Below, in pieces: positions 12,218 through 24,442 of a stretch of 64,000 nt of DNA. Each line of letters starts with the position of its first letter. Position 1 is the first letter of the stretch. A program made the translations under genes and the position numbers. The stretch spans positions 1,860,001-1,924,000 of the forward strand of contig JANUWI010000002.1 of NCBI GenBank assembly GCA_025504975.1, written 5' to 3'. Source of the stretch: Plenodomus lindquistii. Lineage: Eukaryota; Ascomycota; Dothideomycetes; Pleosporales; Leptosphaeriaceae. The notes under the pieces are model-generated. The model did not search any database and was not told where the DNA came from. It saw only the letters and a list, made by a program, of their open reading frames with translations.

Positions 12218-14257
12218 GGCTGTGTTTGTAAGCCCTGCTTACCTTACTTAAGATGCACTCATGTATTCGACTATTGTACATAGCTTCCCAATGTAGTAAC
12301 GATAGTAAAGGACCTGAACGAAGAGGAGAATGGCCAAGGTACACAGCTAACTCTTCCTATCATTGCGCTAGATACTGATTTTATCTGCAATCAGTCCAGA
12401 TCGTCTAAATCGATGGATTTGGGTCAAGTTCTTGGTTCCTTGGATACGTGAAGCCTGGCCCGTATTTCATGTGTTGATTGAACCGGCGATATCGAAGTGT
12501 ACCATATCTGATGGAGAGCCATACCGTCTCATTATTCGTTTTACTTGCAGTGTTTGCCGCAATCGCCAGCAATTTGGTTCTTTACCTCATCTATGATTAT
12601 AGATTAGATGGAAGGAGAGCCTGCCGACGAAACGGATAAACCAGAGACTGAAGAGCGGACATTGAAGTCTGCTTCAAAGACATTATTTCGTACATCTTTA
12701 TGTGATGCAAGGTAATAATCACAAGCCGAAAGACAAGCAAGAGGTGCAGAAGTGAAATATTCAGGACATACGAGAGTATGTTCACAGCACCGTCCGATGT
12801 GTGCTTACCAGACTTCTTCAGGGAGAGCAAGTTAAGATTTGTTAAAGATTGGGTGGGCTGAAGGAGTCCTTGCAGTCCGGCACATCAGCATACCAACTAG
12901 AAGACGTAGAACACACAGCAGCAGCATCAGCCAAGAAGCCAATCTTCCAACATGAAAGAGTTCTTGATTCTCGATCCCCTTGTCAGCAGCGCAACATGAC
13001 CTGATTGATACTACCACAATCATCTCCAATTCCATGCTCTCCAATTCCAAACCTAACTACTCTACCCCAACTCATCCTCCTCGTCTAACCTTCCCTCTTA
13101 CCTCCCCCACTTCTCGCCATCAACCACAATCATCATTACAATCCCCCACCACCACGGCTAACAAACCCGTCTCAGTACACCGCATACGCATGACGCTTCA
13201 AATTCCCATACCCATACCCATCCCTCGCCTCCAACCCATTCTCCACCACCCACTAGCGCACACTCGGCAACGGCCCCCCAAACAATCCACCACAGGAATC
13301 ACGCTACCCATTCAAAGACTCCAAAAACCATGCACATGCTTGAAAAGTTCAGCAAGTCTGCCGGCGAATAATGCAATCATGTCAATCGGGCCGTTTTTTC
13401 TTCTCTCTCTTCACTTTTCTGAATGGATGCATGGGACAGCGGAACACCGGGTTCTTCTTCCTTTGAACGACGCACGCACGCACGCACGCACGCACGCACA
13501 CACGCGCGCACATGGGAGGTGAGATCGAGGATATATGTCATAGGTACGCAAAGCGTGTGGGCCATGTGTGTTAGTCGTTAGTCGTTAGTCGGGGTTTTGT
13601 ACACCCACCTAATTGGCAAAAAGTTCGATCAGATCAGATCAGACCAGATCATGCGATGCGATGGGAGATTTTTATCGGTGTAGAATTCGGTGAGGTGCGG
13701 GGGTTTTTTTAAAACGTTTGGTGCGCTGTGTTAGTGGTAGTGTTTGCGGTTAGTTGGGTTGCTTTTTTGCTGGACACACACAGTACGGTATTGATGTGAT
13801 GAGATGAGATGAGGCGAATATCATCATTGCGATCTTTGACGATTCGATTCGATTCGATTTCGGGGCAGAAGGGGAATGGACAGTGCGTAGTGGTGAGGTG
13901 AGAAAAGGGCCGATTGAGGGGGGAGGGGGGGGGGAAGTCTTCCCATTGATGGGCCAGGGGGATGACGCTTCGATTCGAATACTCCTTTTTTTCTACTACC
14001 TCTCCAATTCCTTTGACTCGTGGCTGGTGTTTTGCGGTCGAGTATCTCGATTGAGGAGGTTGCGTTTCGTTTTGGGCAAGGTTGTTGAGGCGTCGTGGGC
14101 GTGCGTGTGGTGCTGATCGCTACTTGTGTTTGTGTGCTATTTTTGAGATGTGGTGAAACAGATGTCGGTGCGAGTAAGACTTTGCATTCATGGCTGTACC
14201 TGTACGTACTACGTATGCATGTTGCTCATTGGGAGTATAGATTGCGAAAAACGTGGA
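12218..14257. other. 2 kb intergenic region with simple repeats
   Basis: No gene recognised. A 180-codon plus-strand frame at 12980-13522 is Thr/Pro/His-rich, ends in the GCAC repeat and is judged spurious. Short tandem repeats are frequent: GCAC (13471-13512), GATCA (13627-13650) and GATTC (near 13848-13868). Confidence 0.45.
13471..13512. repeat. (GCAC)n microsatellite
   Basis: About seven perfect copies of GCAC followed by an imperfect ACAC/GCGC tail. Low-complexity intergenic repeat with no sign of function. Confidence 0.85.
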
Positions 14258-15263
14258 CTACACCGCTGGTGGTGATGAGATCGGGGATACTGACTCCCGA
14301 TTTGTGAGCGTGACGAGGCCGCTGTGGGAAATCGACGTAAGGCTTACAGCGACACCTGAGATGAACACGTAGAGCGTAGCTGATTCGCATGATAGACGCC
14401 CAAGCCACACGATGCCAGAAGTCAACAATGTCAGCAAGTGCGGACGAACGCTTTCTGAGTAATGTGGGGACATTGCAAGGCAGACCCACTATGTCGTGGT
14501 TGACGCTTTGAAGTTTTGATACCACCGCGACCCTCCCTGAGCCGATCGAAGTTCTTTCGGGATCGGAGAGAAGACGTTGACTAATCTGCAGAGTAGAGTA
14601 AGTAATCACATACTTTCCCCTCGTTCCATCTACAGTAGCGAGCCATGAGCCCCTTCCCCAAGTTGTTGAGTGATCACGAAACTTTGCCGGCCCATTGTGA
14701 ACAGCAGGAGCACGCCCGTTTCTCCATAGAGACGGATGACCGACGACATGAAGCGACTTCCAGGATCTCGGTCAAGCTTCTGCAAGTAACAAGCGAGGGG
14801 ATCGTTGTTTGGTGATTGCGATAAGTCTATTGGCAATTCCCAATTCGACGTTGGGACCTTTCGGAAAAGGTCCCCTTGTGTCGGTACAATAACTTTAGCA
14901 CAGGATCAGCAACCCCGCGCCTTTTAAAAGGGTCCGAAGTAGCGTGGAGAATACACGAAAGGCTTGTCAATATCCCCAGGGGGCATGGTTCCAGTTTAAA
15001 TTCAAGATAGCGGCTGTAGAGTCCGAGCGAATGCTGTTACAGATGGTGGTAGAGCGGTGTGGTGCCATTACTTTACTGTGAAGATGACGCTTTCCATTTC
15101 GGGGTCGTGTTTCCCAGTCTATATGATACTGGAGACGCAAATCTGAGGCAATGCACGTGGTGATAGTGACCACGTTAACTCCAACGGCTGACGGGGGTTC
15201 TGGGCAACGGCTCGCTAAACCGTGTTCGCGGTATTGCACGCCGGCCAAATGGGGAACAAACAT
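14258..15263 (-). pseudogene. Decayed gene B (unknown protein)
   Basis: Read on the minus strand, several long protein-like frames follow one another. The first, from 15263 (VNVVTITTCIASDL), reads past a TGA at 14967-14969. The next covers about 14890-14629 (LPIDLSQSPNNDPL, then LYGETGVLLLFTMG). A 48-base intron (GTAGAT..CTGCAG) would join it to a third frame (VNVFSPIPKELRS) that is open to 14258 apart from one TAG, with a hydrophobic segment near its end. TGA and TAG are each one C-to-T change from CGA and CAG. A further frame change near 14900 is unexplained. No family recognised; exact ends are uncertain. Confidence 0.35.
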
Positions 15264-15504
15264 GACTCAGACTGCGACAGCCACAGCTCTGGGGATCGAC
15301 GAGGGAGTTACGCTTCTCGGAGAACTTTTGTTTTGGCTGTGTCAGCCCCAAATTTATCGACTGAGAATCCGCAATGTCGCCCATGTTACTACAAAGGGTA
15401 ATCGTCAGAGTTTACTAAGGCTTGGCGGCTTACCCCCTATAGTAGTGGAAGGATCAGACTTTTCAGGAAACAGAGCAAGATGTTTGTAACGGAAATTGTA
15501 GGCT

Positions 15505-17040
15505 CTAGCCTTTGTGCAAGGCGTTCCACACGCTGCAACTGAAAAAACTCATTCGCCCATATGGTTGTGAAGATCCTGTAACCTCCACTTTTTGTGACGT
15601 ATGAGAAGTAAAGCCGTTTTGCAGGGTTTCCAAAATGCCATGAGCTTTTTTTAAGGCCATTGTGAATTGCCCATCGCTGCGGATATGCAGGGCCAGCGCC
15701 AGCCCGTCCTTATCAGGGTTCATGGAGAAATCCAGGGTCATGAAAAGAGCCGTCCATAGTTCTGAGGGCGCGTATGCAACTCCTGTAACAAGGGGTCCAC
15801 AGGAAAATAAGACAGGATGCAGAGAGGTGTTGATTGGCCAGGGGGCTGTTTCCACGGATGAGTCGGTATCGGGCAATACCTCAGGAGGCGGGCATCGCGA
15901 GAGCATGGCGGTGTTGAGTTCCACGACCAATGAAAAGCGCTCGGCAAATCGGCCGGTGAGAGCACGGACTCTGACGTCATCGCTGCAGCAGCAATCGTAA
16001 TCATTACATTGTGAAGCAAAGTCATGAGTCGCAGTGCCGTGTGTGCGGTGTGCGGAGAGTGTGGCCGGTCAGTAAAAGTCTGCGACGGCGGACACAGTAC
16101 TCTCCTCTACAGAGCGATTGCGACAATCGATTGGGGCCAAGACTAAACTACATAGGCGTGATGGGTATGTAGAATGATGTTTTTGTGGAGCATTGGTATA
16201 GTGCCCGTCTTAAGGAGTAGCCTTGGGAAGATGCTAATTTTCAAGAGGTTCCACCACTGAGCAGAACGCCAGACGTCGAATACCCTGGAAAGTGGGAAGC
16301 ATATTGATGGGCCGAGTAAGCAAATCCAAGAGACTGTCTACTGCAAAGTCGGCATGGTTGGGAAAGTCATTACCGCAGAGTAAAAGAAGGTTGAAACGAG
16401 ATAGGGTAAACATTAACGGTCTAGCTAGGTCGAGTATTCCGCGGAGTATATTGCAATCTGAAACTAATGGACGGTGCTTTTGTAGGCCAGGGTCAACACG
16501 ATAGCCCTCCTGGTAAAGTTTGCTTCCTGTCGCACCTTTTACGAAGAGGTGCCGCGTATCGGTAGTTGCACAATTGTCGTTCGACTGTCAGAGTTCAGAG
16601 CCTTGGAGAGAAAGCATTGACTTTCAGGCGCTGTCACTAAACGGTATTACAGTCATGCTCCCCCCTAGAGCCTGGACTCTGAAGGCTTGACGCCACAACG
16701 ACAAACAGGGGTACTCAACGGGAGCAGATCGCCCATTGGACGCCGTGATCCTCGAGATTACCAGATTGCCGGAAGCAATCTCAACGGGTACGAGATCCCT
16801 ACTGGTGAGATGCAAGAGTGAGATGATGGCTTGACGTTGCGAGGGTTGGGATAGGATGATAGAACGGTGCTGCGCGTAGTTGTAAGTATGCGCATGGGAC
16901 TGGTGATGAGATTCAAGATGGTGACTGCATCTGCGACAACAGGACGTGCAGTGACCGTGTTTGAGATGGTCTGCGGGAGGGAGATCAACCTGCATGCGAT
17001 CCTCCACACGTGGCTCGTCGGCATGCTTGCTCGTCGCCAT
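15505..17040 (-). pseudogene. Decayed gene A: ~490-codon frame with three nonsense codons
   Basis: Exon 1 (17040-16651) starts with ATG and encodes 130 residues, beginning MATSKHADEPRVEDRMQVDL, with a Cys/His-rich stretch (HCTSCCRRCSHH). A 66-base intron (GTAATA..CTGACAG) joins in phase to a frame open from 16584 to the stop at 15505, 360 codons in all. That frame is interrupted only by TAG (16234-16236), TAA (16210-16212) and TGA (16069-16071). It reads protein-like on both sides of the breaks (DTRHLFVKGATGSKLYQEGY before, FAERFSLVVELNTAML after). All three stops are one C-to-T change from CAG, CAA and CGA. I found no intron with canonical ends and matching phase that removes all three. Function unrecognised. 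It could still be a live gene with an unusual intron. Confidence 0.55.
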
Positions 17041-18867
17041 GGTGATATGCGACGAGATTAGTCTTCAGGTCAACTTTGTGTGCATGGGGAAGCTAGGTAA
17101 TATAGGATGCCGATCATCGACGACCTGGGTGTGGCGGATGTACACGGAAGCCTGCGCGGTTATTAAGGTTGGCTCCAGACGCCGTGTTGACCATCGTGGC
17201 CTGCCGTACGTGGAATGGTGGCAAGGACAAGACGCTGTGATTTTATCGAGGGAGAGTGGTGACGTCGAAAGAAATGAGGGGGGAGACAAGAAATTCAAGG
17301 CGCCGGGCCGGTCGGAGACGCGGTGCAAAGGCCCTGCATTGCCAAACGGTAGTTGAAGAAGCTCTACGCACGAGTAGCCTAGTAGGGCGCAGAGAGATGG
17401 CAATCGAAGGGCAGAAAAGGACCGGCGCAAAAAGGACCGGGGCAAAGCGTCGATGGTGCTACAAAAGCTCGATGGACCCTCGCAGTCTGTGCGCACGCGT
17501 GGGAACAGCGAGGAGTCGAGGCCCTGGGAGAGGGTCTTGGGGCTAAAACGAGCGCTCGCGGGCAGGCAAGCAGTGGCTGAGGCGCCAAAGCGGGCCTGCG
17601 CGAGTGACGTCGTTGCACAGACGCAGCCGTTCGATCTCCCGCCGTTCTCGCGATGGCTCTGGCAAATGATTACTGCACGCTAGCCGTTGCGGGCAAGCCG
17701 CCGCAGGGGCCCCGGCGCTGCAGACCCTGATTCTGAACCCCTCGACGCACGATGCCAAGCCCTGCCCACATGCATCGCGACGTTGCGCCGCGACGACCTC
17801 GAGTACTCGAGTACCGTACCGGGCGCACGCGGCACGAGAGTGCGGATAGCCATTGTGTGTGGACCCTGGCCGTCTGCAGGTCGCCTGCCGTGACGGCATG
17901 TTGGAGGGGAGTACAGGACATGCAGCCTGTACCACTTTGTGCCTGCCTGTGCCTGTGCCTGTGACCGTGACCGTGACCGTGACCGTGACCGTGACCGTGA
18001 CTGCGGGCTGCGAACAGACTCTGGCGGTGCGGCTTCATACCGGCCGGCGCTGTGTTTGGGCTGTGAGCTGGCAGCGCGGTTTATGCTGCAATTGGCGCCT
18101 GACCGTCGCGACCAAGTACCTGTTCCCTGATCGATCTCGATCTGAGAGTCTCCTAGTCACCTCCAAACTCTTAGGCAGTATGGCTCGGCCGCCCTGCGTT
18201 GGAGCCGCCCTGAGCCCGCGTCCTGATGCAGCGTTCCAGCAGCAGCAACTTCGCCGCGACCGCTGCCCCTCTGCGCAGTGAGGAATGCCGGGCCCCGTGT
18301 GCAGCAGGCCTGCGGCACTTGGTCGTCGCAAGCAGCCACCCATCACTGATCGCCGGGGGCCCTGCCAGCGTGCATCATGGAAATAGCGGATGCAAGCTGC
18401 GCCGCTAAGCCCTTGGGGCCGAGCGGCAGCAGATGGGATTGTGCCCTGGGCCATGGATTTCTCGAAACCCTGGTCCTGGTGGATACACCCTTGGCCGCCA
18501 GCCTAACGCCTCAAGGCGACTCCCCTGCCTGTGCCTGCCCATTACATATAACCACACGCACTCCCGCTCCTTACGGCGTGCTCTGCCCCAGCAAGCACAT
18601 CTGCACACTACCCTCTTCCACTCTTACCCAGACGACCGCTGTGCACCTTGCCCGGCCGTTTGCCCTCTTCGTCTGTGAAGCCGTCTACCACCTTGCCCTC
18701 TTGCGCACCACCCTACCAAGCCGCCTCACCAGCCACCCTCTCATTCACCCAGTTCTCTGCACATCTGCCACTTGCGCCCTCGCACCTCTTGTCGTGTTTG
18801 CGCATTGCCCCTCTCCTGCGTATCTGGTCGCATTCCTCCCACTGGCACGTGTTTGCAGCGATACAAA
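17041..18867. promoter_or_regulatory. GC-rich upstream region of the Nrg1-like gene
   Basis: Bases about 17400-18500 are noticeably GC-rich and carry only shadow frames. Bases 18540-18867 become pyrimidine-rich and form the likely promoter and long leader of the downstream repressor gene. Confidence 0.4.
17961..18001. repeat. (GTGACC)n tandem repeat
   Basis: Nearly seven perfect copies of the hexamer GTGACC, preceded by three degenerate GTGCCT copies from about 17943. Intergenic. Because the unit is six bases, it encodes His-Gly or Arg-Asp repeats in overlapping frames, which creates misleading long open frames here. Confidence 0.9.
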
Positions 18868-19863
18868 ATGGACGCCTTGTCCGGCAAGAATTCGACAGGC
18901 CGCAGAGTGTCATTGCTAAACGACGGCCCGGCGCCTCCACCCCAACTTGTCCGACTGCCCTCCATCACTCCTTCTCTCCAGTCCAGGACTTCCAGCTACA
19001 CCACATCCCCCATCGGATCACCACTGACACCACGGCTCGTCCGCAGCGACTCGTCCGAATCCACCAGCATGGCCACGCCGTCGCCCATCACTCCGGATTT
19101 TGCCTTTGACCTTGCACCTACACAAGGCATGCATTCACCCGTCTTCTCCCACAATGGCTTTTTCCCTCAGCAAATCACGCAACAAAAAGACCTGGATTCT
19201 GCCTACCCCGCCATTTCCCAAGCTTCAGGTCCTCTTCCCTACCACGCCGGAGGTGTTTCACAGAACGCCTACTTTACCCAGCCACAGCAACAGCCACTCG
19301 ACGAACAGCACGCCCCATCCTCGGCCTCTGGCCCACGTCCCAAGAAGAACAGCTACCCGTGTCCCATGGCCAAACAGTTCGGCTGCAATGACTACTTCAC
19401 GACTTCAGGCCACGCTGCTCGCCACGCCAAAAAGCACACCGGTAAGAAGGATGCCTACTGCCCCGAGTGCAACAAGGCTTTCACCCGAAAAGACAACATG
19501 GAGCAGCACCGCCGAACCCACCAGAGCGGTCGCAACGCAGCCAAGGGTACTGATCGCGATGTCAAAAAGCCAAAGGCCTCAGCAAAGCGACCGAAGATCT
19601 CGCCCATCCAGCAAGACGGCCCGCCTCACCCCCAGCTATCCATGGTTGATCCAGCCCTCCCCCATAGTCCTATCGGAGGATTCATGGCGCCTGCCGTACA
19701 GCCCACCGACTCGTTCCTCGACTTCTCACAGCAGAGTCGTTACCCAGACCCCACTGCTTTTTCCATGACGCACAGCTACAGCACCAGCTCTTACTCTGGT
19801 GGCCTCGACGCTCTCGCTGCAGCTGCCAGTGCAAGTGGAGAGAAGCGCAAGTTCGACTCATGA
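18868..19863 (+). CDS. Nrg1-like C2H2 transcriptional repressor
   Basis: Single exon, 331 residues. Residues 1-160 are Ser/Pro/Gln-rich and disordered. Two C2H2 fingers follow: C165/C173/H186/H190 and C198/C201/H214/H218. The core FTTSGHAARHAKKHTGKKDA and the second finger (FTRKDNMEQHRRTH) resemble yeast Nrg1/Nrg2, which repress glucose- and stress-regulated genes. The first finger has a long Cys-Cys gap (seven residues), also seen in the filamentous-fungal relatives. A basic stretch (KKPKASAKRPK) follows the fingers and the C-terminus is Ser/Tyr-rich. The start at 18868 follows a long pyrimidine-rich leader and gives a normal MDALSGK beginning. Role as a nuclear repressor is inferred from the family. 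Confidence 0.85.
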   Translation: MDALSGKNSTGRRVSLLNDGPAPPPQLVRLPSITPSLQSRTSSYTTSPIGSPLTPRLVRSDSSESTSMATPSPITPDFAFDLAPTQGMHSPVFSHNGFFPQQITQQKDLDSAYPAISQASGPLPYHAGGVSQNAYFTQPQQQPLDEQHAPSSASGPRPKKNSYPCPMAKQFGCNDYFTTSGHAARHAKKHTGKKDAYCPECNKAFTRKDNMEQHRRTHQSGRNAAKGTDRDVKKPKASAKRPKISPIQQDGPPHPQLSMVDPALPHSPIGGFMAPAVQPTDSFLDFSQQSRYPDPTAFSMTHSYSTSSYSGGLDALAAAASASGEKRKFDS

Positions 19864-22427
19864 ATTTGCAGACGTTCAAATCTGGTTGAAACTCATACAT
19901 TTACATTCTTGGGCGAGCATTTCCGAATAGGCGCTTTCAGCGAGAACGCACGCTCTCCACTGCGAGATGGGCATCCTCGTCTGTGCACACAATAGACGCA
20001 TGCCGTCATGGCTACGAAGGGCAAAAGGAGTTTTCTTGAAGCTGCGGATTTTATCGCATGCTTGGGTTTTTCCATTTCTTCAATGTATATTTTTAGGCCG
20101 GCCTACCTCGGCTGTATCGGTGTCATGACTGGTGCTGGATCCTCGCCATCACGAGCCGCACTTTGTATACATGCACGTCAGGATTCAGGCGACGAGCGAG
20201 GGAATGAGGTCTGCAGACGTATACCCGCCCTTACACAAGGTGCACAATGATTTTGGTTTAGGAATAGTCAGTCGTGGCAAGAGCTGTGGTAAGACGATGC
20301 TGCTGCTGCTAGCATCAGAAGATGAATAAACAACAAACAATTATCCCTACTGCCCCGTCTTGCAAAACTGTTTGTGCAAAAAACTTGTTTTCTTGCTTTA
20401 ATTTGGAATAAGTTTGATCCAAGATGCTTAGCTGGCAAGACGATTGATTGCATCGAGGCTTCATCATCGCGGGAGGAACTACTGGATGTGGCCCCACTTT
20501 TCCACCAGTTTTTTTGAATCCGCACCCAGCTTCCAGAGTTTTCTTCCTTGCAAGGAAACGACTGGGAACGGGCACCCCGCAACTGTCAGCTAATGAGTTC
20601 CCACTAGCGATGACTAACGATTATTGCCCGCTTCCCAACCATGGTCGGCTCTGCCACCAAATCAAGCCACTGGGACGCCCCACTTTGATTTGCGCACCAA
20701 ATTTACCCTCAATGTTTACACCAATTCTTCACGCCTCGCCACAATAACCGCCCCAGCAGCCCGTGTCTGCGGAAGGGCTGCATACAAGCGACGTTGCTCA
20801 ACGGGACTTTCTGAACCTTGTCGCCGAGTGTCTGCGCAGCCAGCGCAGCCAGCCCGGCTGGGTTGATGCAACTTTGACTTCATCGACCTGCAGACCCTGC
20901 GGCGTTTACCCTAAACCAGCGCCTGCAGCGATCTGCATCTTAACTCCGAGTCCCTGGGCCCCCCGGCTTTCTGGGGACAGTAATCCGCCTGCGTTTATTG
21001 GCTGTTTGCCAGTCCCAGCGAAGCCTAACGAGATAGCATGTTAACGAACTGGGAAGGTCCCTCCATCGTCTGCCACTTACACCATGCCATGCCGACGTAT
21101 ATCGCTTTCCCAGTCATAGGTTTGTGGGCACTAGGACGCGTTGTTGATAGGCTAGATTGCTTGTATTGGGGGTTGTAATAACCGTACGCTAGTTACATCA
21201 TCTTTTCGCCTCTTCTACTTTTCAAGGTTTCTGCAGGGAGAGACTGGCTGCTTTCTCTGCCTGGTGCCTTTGTTGATTGGAAGAGCAATATACGTTGAGC
21301 AGCATAGACTACGACCCCTTGAGAAACAGTAACCGTATCGCAGTAAGATGACGAATGACATGCTCGCAGGCTGGAGCGCGCCTTCGCTCTTTCTCACCAC
21401 CCCGCTCTGAACGTTGGAGGCGTTTCGATAACGTTGAAAGTCGTGTCTGCCGGCTCGCCACACCTGCCGCCCAACAAAAATCAACCTCCTGCCCAGAAAT
21501 CTTGAGACGCGCAGTTGATGGATATCAGCTCATTTTTGAAACCTTCTTGACCACTTGGCCCGCCGCCTTGCTCTTTGCGCATCACTGGAGCTCCGAGGCT
21601 ACCATTGGCATAGACGCAAGGGATATCAACTTACCCCAACAAGCGGCTCGACCATGCTAAAACAACGCTCGCAATAAGCTTGTGCCCTGGACCTGCTTCG
21701 AGTTACAATGCCGTGCACCCTCGCCACGCCACGGGATGCTGTGCTCGCCTGCCACTGTAGTCACTCCGTCGCGGCATGGCGGAACCTCTTCCTCGCGATG
21801 ACAACTAGTGTGTACATGCTCACAAGCACGATGATAGTGCATCTTGGGCTAGTATGTACTACGGAAGACGACATGTAGAAACCGTATACATGTCCGTTTC
21901 AGGCCAATTAATGAGCCAAGCCGGACCCAATTCCAACATCGCAGTCCTTTTAAACTTTGGCTACTCACCGTTCACAGCGGCCTATTACCAGCCTCTCCAT
22001 ACGCGTCTCCGATCCCTTTGTGTCTGATTTAGGCCCTTTTTATCTTGCATCGCAACTGCTGCCCATATCCCCGTACCAAACTTCTTCCTACTCTACACGG
22101 CGATTACTTGTGGTGGGAAAAAGCCGCTATAGCAATGATGGATGCACGTCAGATTGAATATCCCCGTTTTCGGCCATGCTTCAACGCGCACATACACGAG
22201 CTGACCCTATGAGCCGAACAACCCGCCTACACCCACCCCAGCCTGTCTGAAAGAAAACGCCGTTTCACACAAACAATGTCACCTGTGGCGTCGTCTGTTT
22301 TACGGGTCGGCTGAAAAAGCAGTGGCACGTCACGCTTATCTGTCTGCAGATCTCAAAATAAGCACGGCGGCATGGGAGGTAGGGGGGGCTGACGCCCGAT
22401 TTTACTGCGGGGAAAGGTAATCGGAAC

Positions 22428-22454
22428 GTGTGTCGTGTCGTGTCGTGTCGTGTT
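22428..22454. repeat. (GTGTC)n microsatellite
   Basis: About five copies of the pentamer GTGTC in the gene desert. Confidence 0.85.
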
Positions 22455-23554
22455 GAGGCTTACATACTTAACCCAGGTGACACTGCAGAGTCGTTTAAAA
22501 TTGAGCTTTTCTTTTCGGAGCTAGGCGAAACCATAAGTATGTCGCTGTGTTCTGCCGGTTCCCCGGATCTTGGAATAGTGATTCTCTTGGGAGGGGGGGG
22601 GGGGGCGGGGGACGGTATGCCGTTTTTGGGGGGTAGGGTAGGGCTGGGCTGGGCTGTGCTTCCCCCTTCCTTGTCCTTGCGAGGTGTTGAATGAATGGGC
22701 ACGCATCTTTTGTTCAGTTGGCGATGAGCAAATGCGAGTGACTATGTGTCATGTACATACATACACCTACACGAGGCGGCCGCATAACTCCTCACATCAA
22801 ACCCAGAATACCCGGGACCATTTGTCCTCTCCAGCGCGCCACGCGCTCTTCCGCTCCGCGTCGGTCTTTCTACGCAGGACAGCGTGTAACGCACAAACAC
22901 GCCATGTGAGTGAGGTGAGTTGCCTTGCAACCGGATGCAGGTAGTGTATCTCATCCCCCCTCCGTGCATGGTCCCTGGGAAGAAAGATATGTGTACAACG
23001 TTTGTTGTCCCTGTCTTATCAACACGAGTGTCTTGACGCAGACATACCACGCGCCTGCAACGACCTTTCCCCGTTATTTCTTCTACGGACATGAGTAGAT
23101 GATGTTGTTTGCGACGTGTGACATCACGCCACGGCACGGCAGAACCACGCCACCTATGGTTCAGTAAACGCAATATACGGTACTCTACTGTATACCATGC
23201 AATCCCCACGCACACCTGGTCCGGAACCCCCAGACTTGTTCACACATCCAGTGTGTATACTGTAAAGTTAAAGTTCATACAGTGGATCCCACTACTCTAG
23301 ATGGTGTAAGCAGACCAGGAAAACGGCCCCACTGGTCTTTCCTCTCAGACACATGGTCAAAGGACCTTCTTCAGGCTCCATCACTCTGTTTGATAGGTGT
23401 AGTAGACCTTACTGCTGGGTTGCGAGGTATAGTATTTTTATTTCCAAGGACTCTCATTCACGCGTTGCGTTGTATCACGTGTTAGGCTATACTTGTGCTG
23501 ACTCCTATGCGTGTACCGTACTATCTGTGATCTGTCCTAGCACTGCACTATCAA

Positions 23555-23558
<4 letters not shown>

Positions 23559-23594
<36 letters not shown>
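23559..23594. repeat. (GT)n microsatellite
   Basis: About 18 uninterrupted GT dinucleotides; intergenic. Confidence 0.95.
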
Positions 23595-23599
<5 letters not shown>

Positions 23600-23750
23600 A
23601 AAAGTACTCTACACACCATCCGCCTACCTACCTGTCTATAGCATCAGATTCTGTCTGTGGCGCTCTCAAGTCGTTTGCGGCTTGGCTTATCCTACGCTGT
23701 GATGACTCATCTCGCTCGTTTTCCACATTCGCAGACGGGCATGTTTTTGT

Positions 23751-23801
23751 CTCAGTCTCAGTCTCAGTCTCAGTCTCAGTCTCAGTCTCAGTCTCAGTCT
23801 C
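23751..23801. repeat. (CTCAGT)n tandem repeat
   Basis: About 8.5 perfect copies of CTCAGT, only 160 bases from the GT tract. On the opposite strand it encodes a Glu-Thr repeat in a spurious frame. Confidence 0.95.
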
Positions 23802-24418
23802 GCGGTGTGAGAGTATAGTAGCTAGACTTATCATTCGCGTCACTCTGCCTCATCGTATCGCTCCATAGCGTATGGTATGACACAGTATACATGCTGAGAC
23901 TGGAGAATCAAGATAGACCGACATGCAAACATGTGCTTCAACGGAACCAAGCAAAGCTAGATCACACAGTTGTAGCCACATAAGTACTACTGGTACTGGG
24001 ACAGTACTTACTATACTGCAGAGTTGATTCACACTCACGCTGGAGGGGCTGCAAGCGATGATGACTGCATGTTGCGTTTCAACGCAAGGGGAGAGACATG
24101 GCGCTGGTGGGTATGTATGTATGTACGAGGGAGCAGGGTACTTGCTGTAAGAGTGTGGATGACTAGTCTAGTCTAGTCTACTCCACAGTATGCGCACTCT
24201 ACTCATACTCGACACACACACCTACTGATCAGTACCACACAGAATCCCTCGAAGATCCCTAATCCAAGCACTTCAAGGTACCACAACACAACACGTACTG
24301 TACCTCGCTTACTCACGCAGGACCATGCTCGCACAGAACCAAATCCCCCCTCACACACAGTCGGTCATTACACAGACCGGGGAAAAAAAGGGACAAGGAC
24401 AGGGACAGGCATCAAACT

Positions 24419-24442
24419 GACAAGACAAGACAAGACAAGACA
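24419..24442. repeat. (GACAA)n microsatellite
   Basis: Almost five copies of GACAA, followed at once by an ATGC tetramer run near 24450-24464. Confidence 0.85.

Noticed and set aside
12980..13522. 180-codon plus-strand open frame
   Set aside because: Low complexity (Thr/Pro/His), ends inside a GCAC microsatellite, no domain or splice support.
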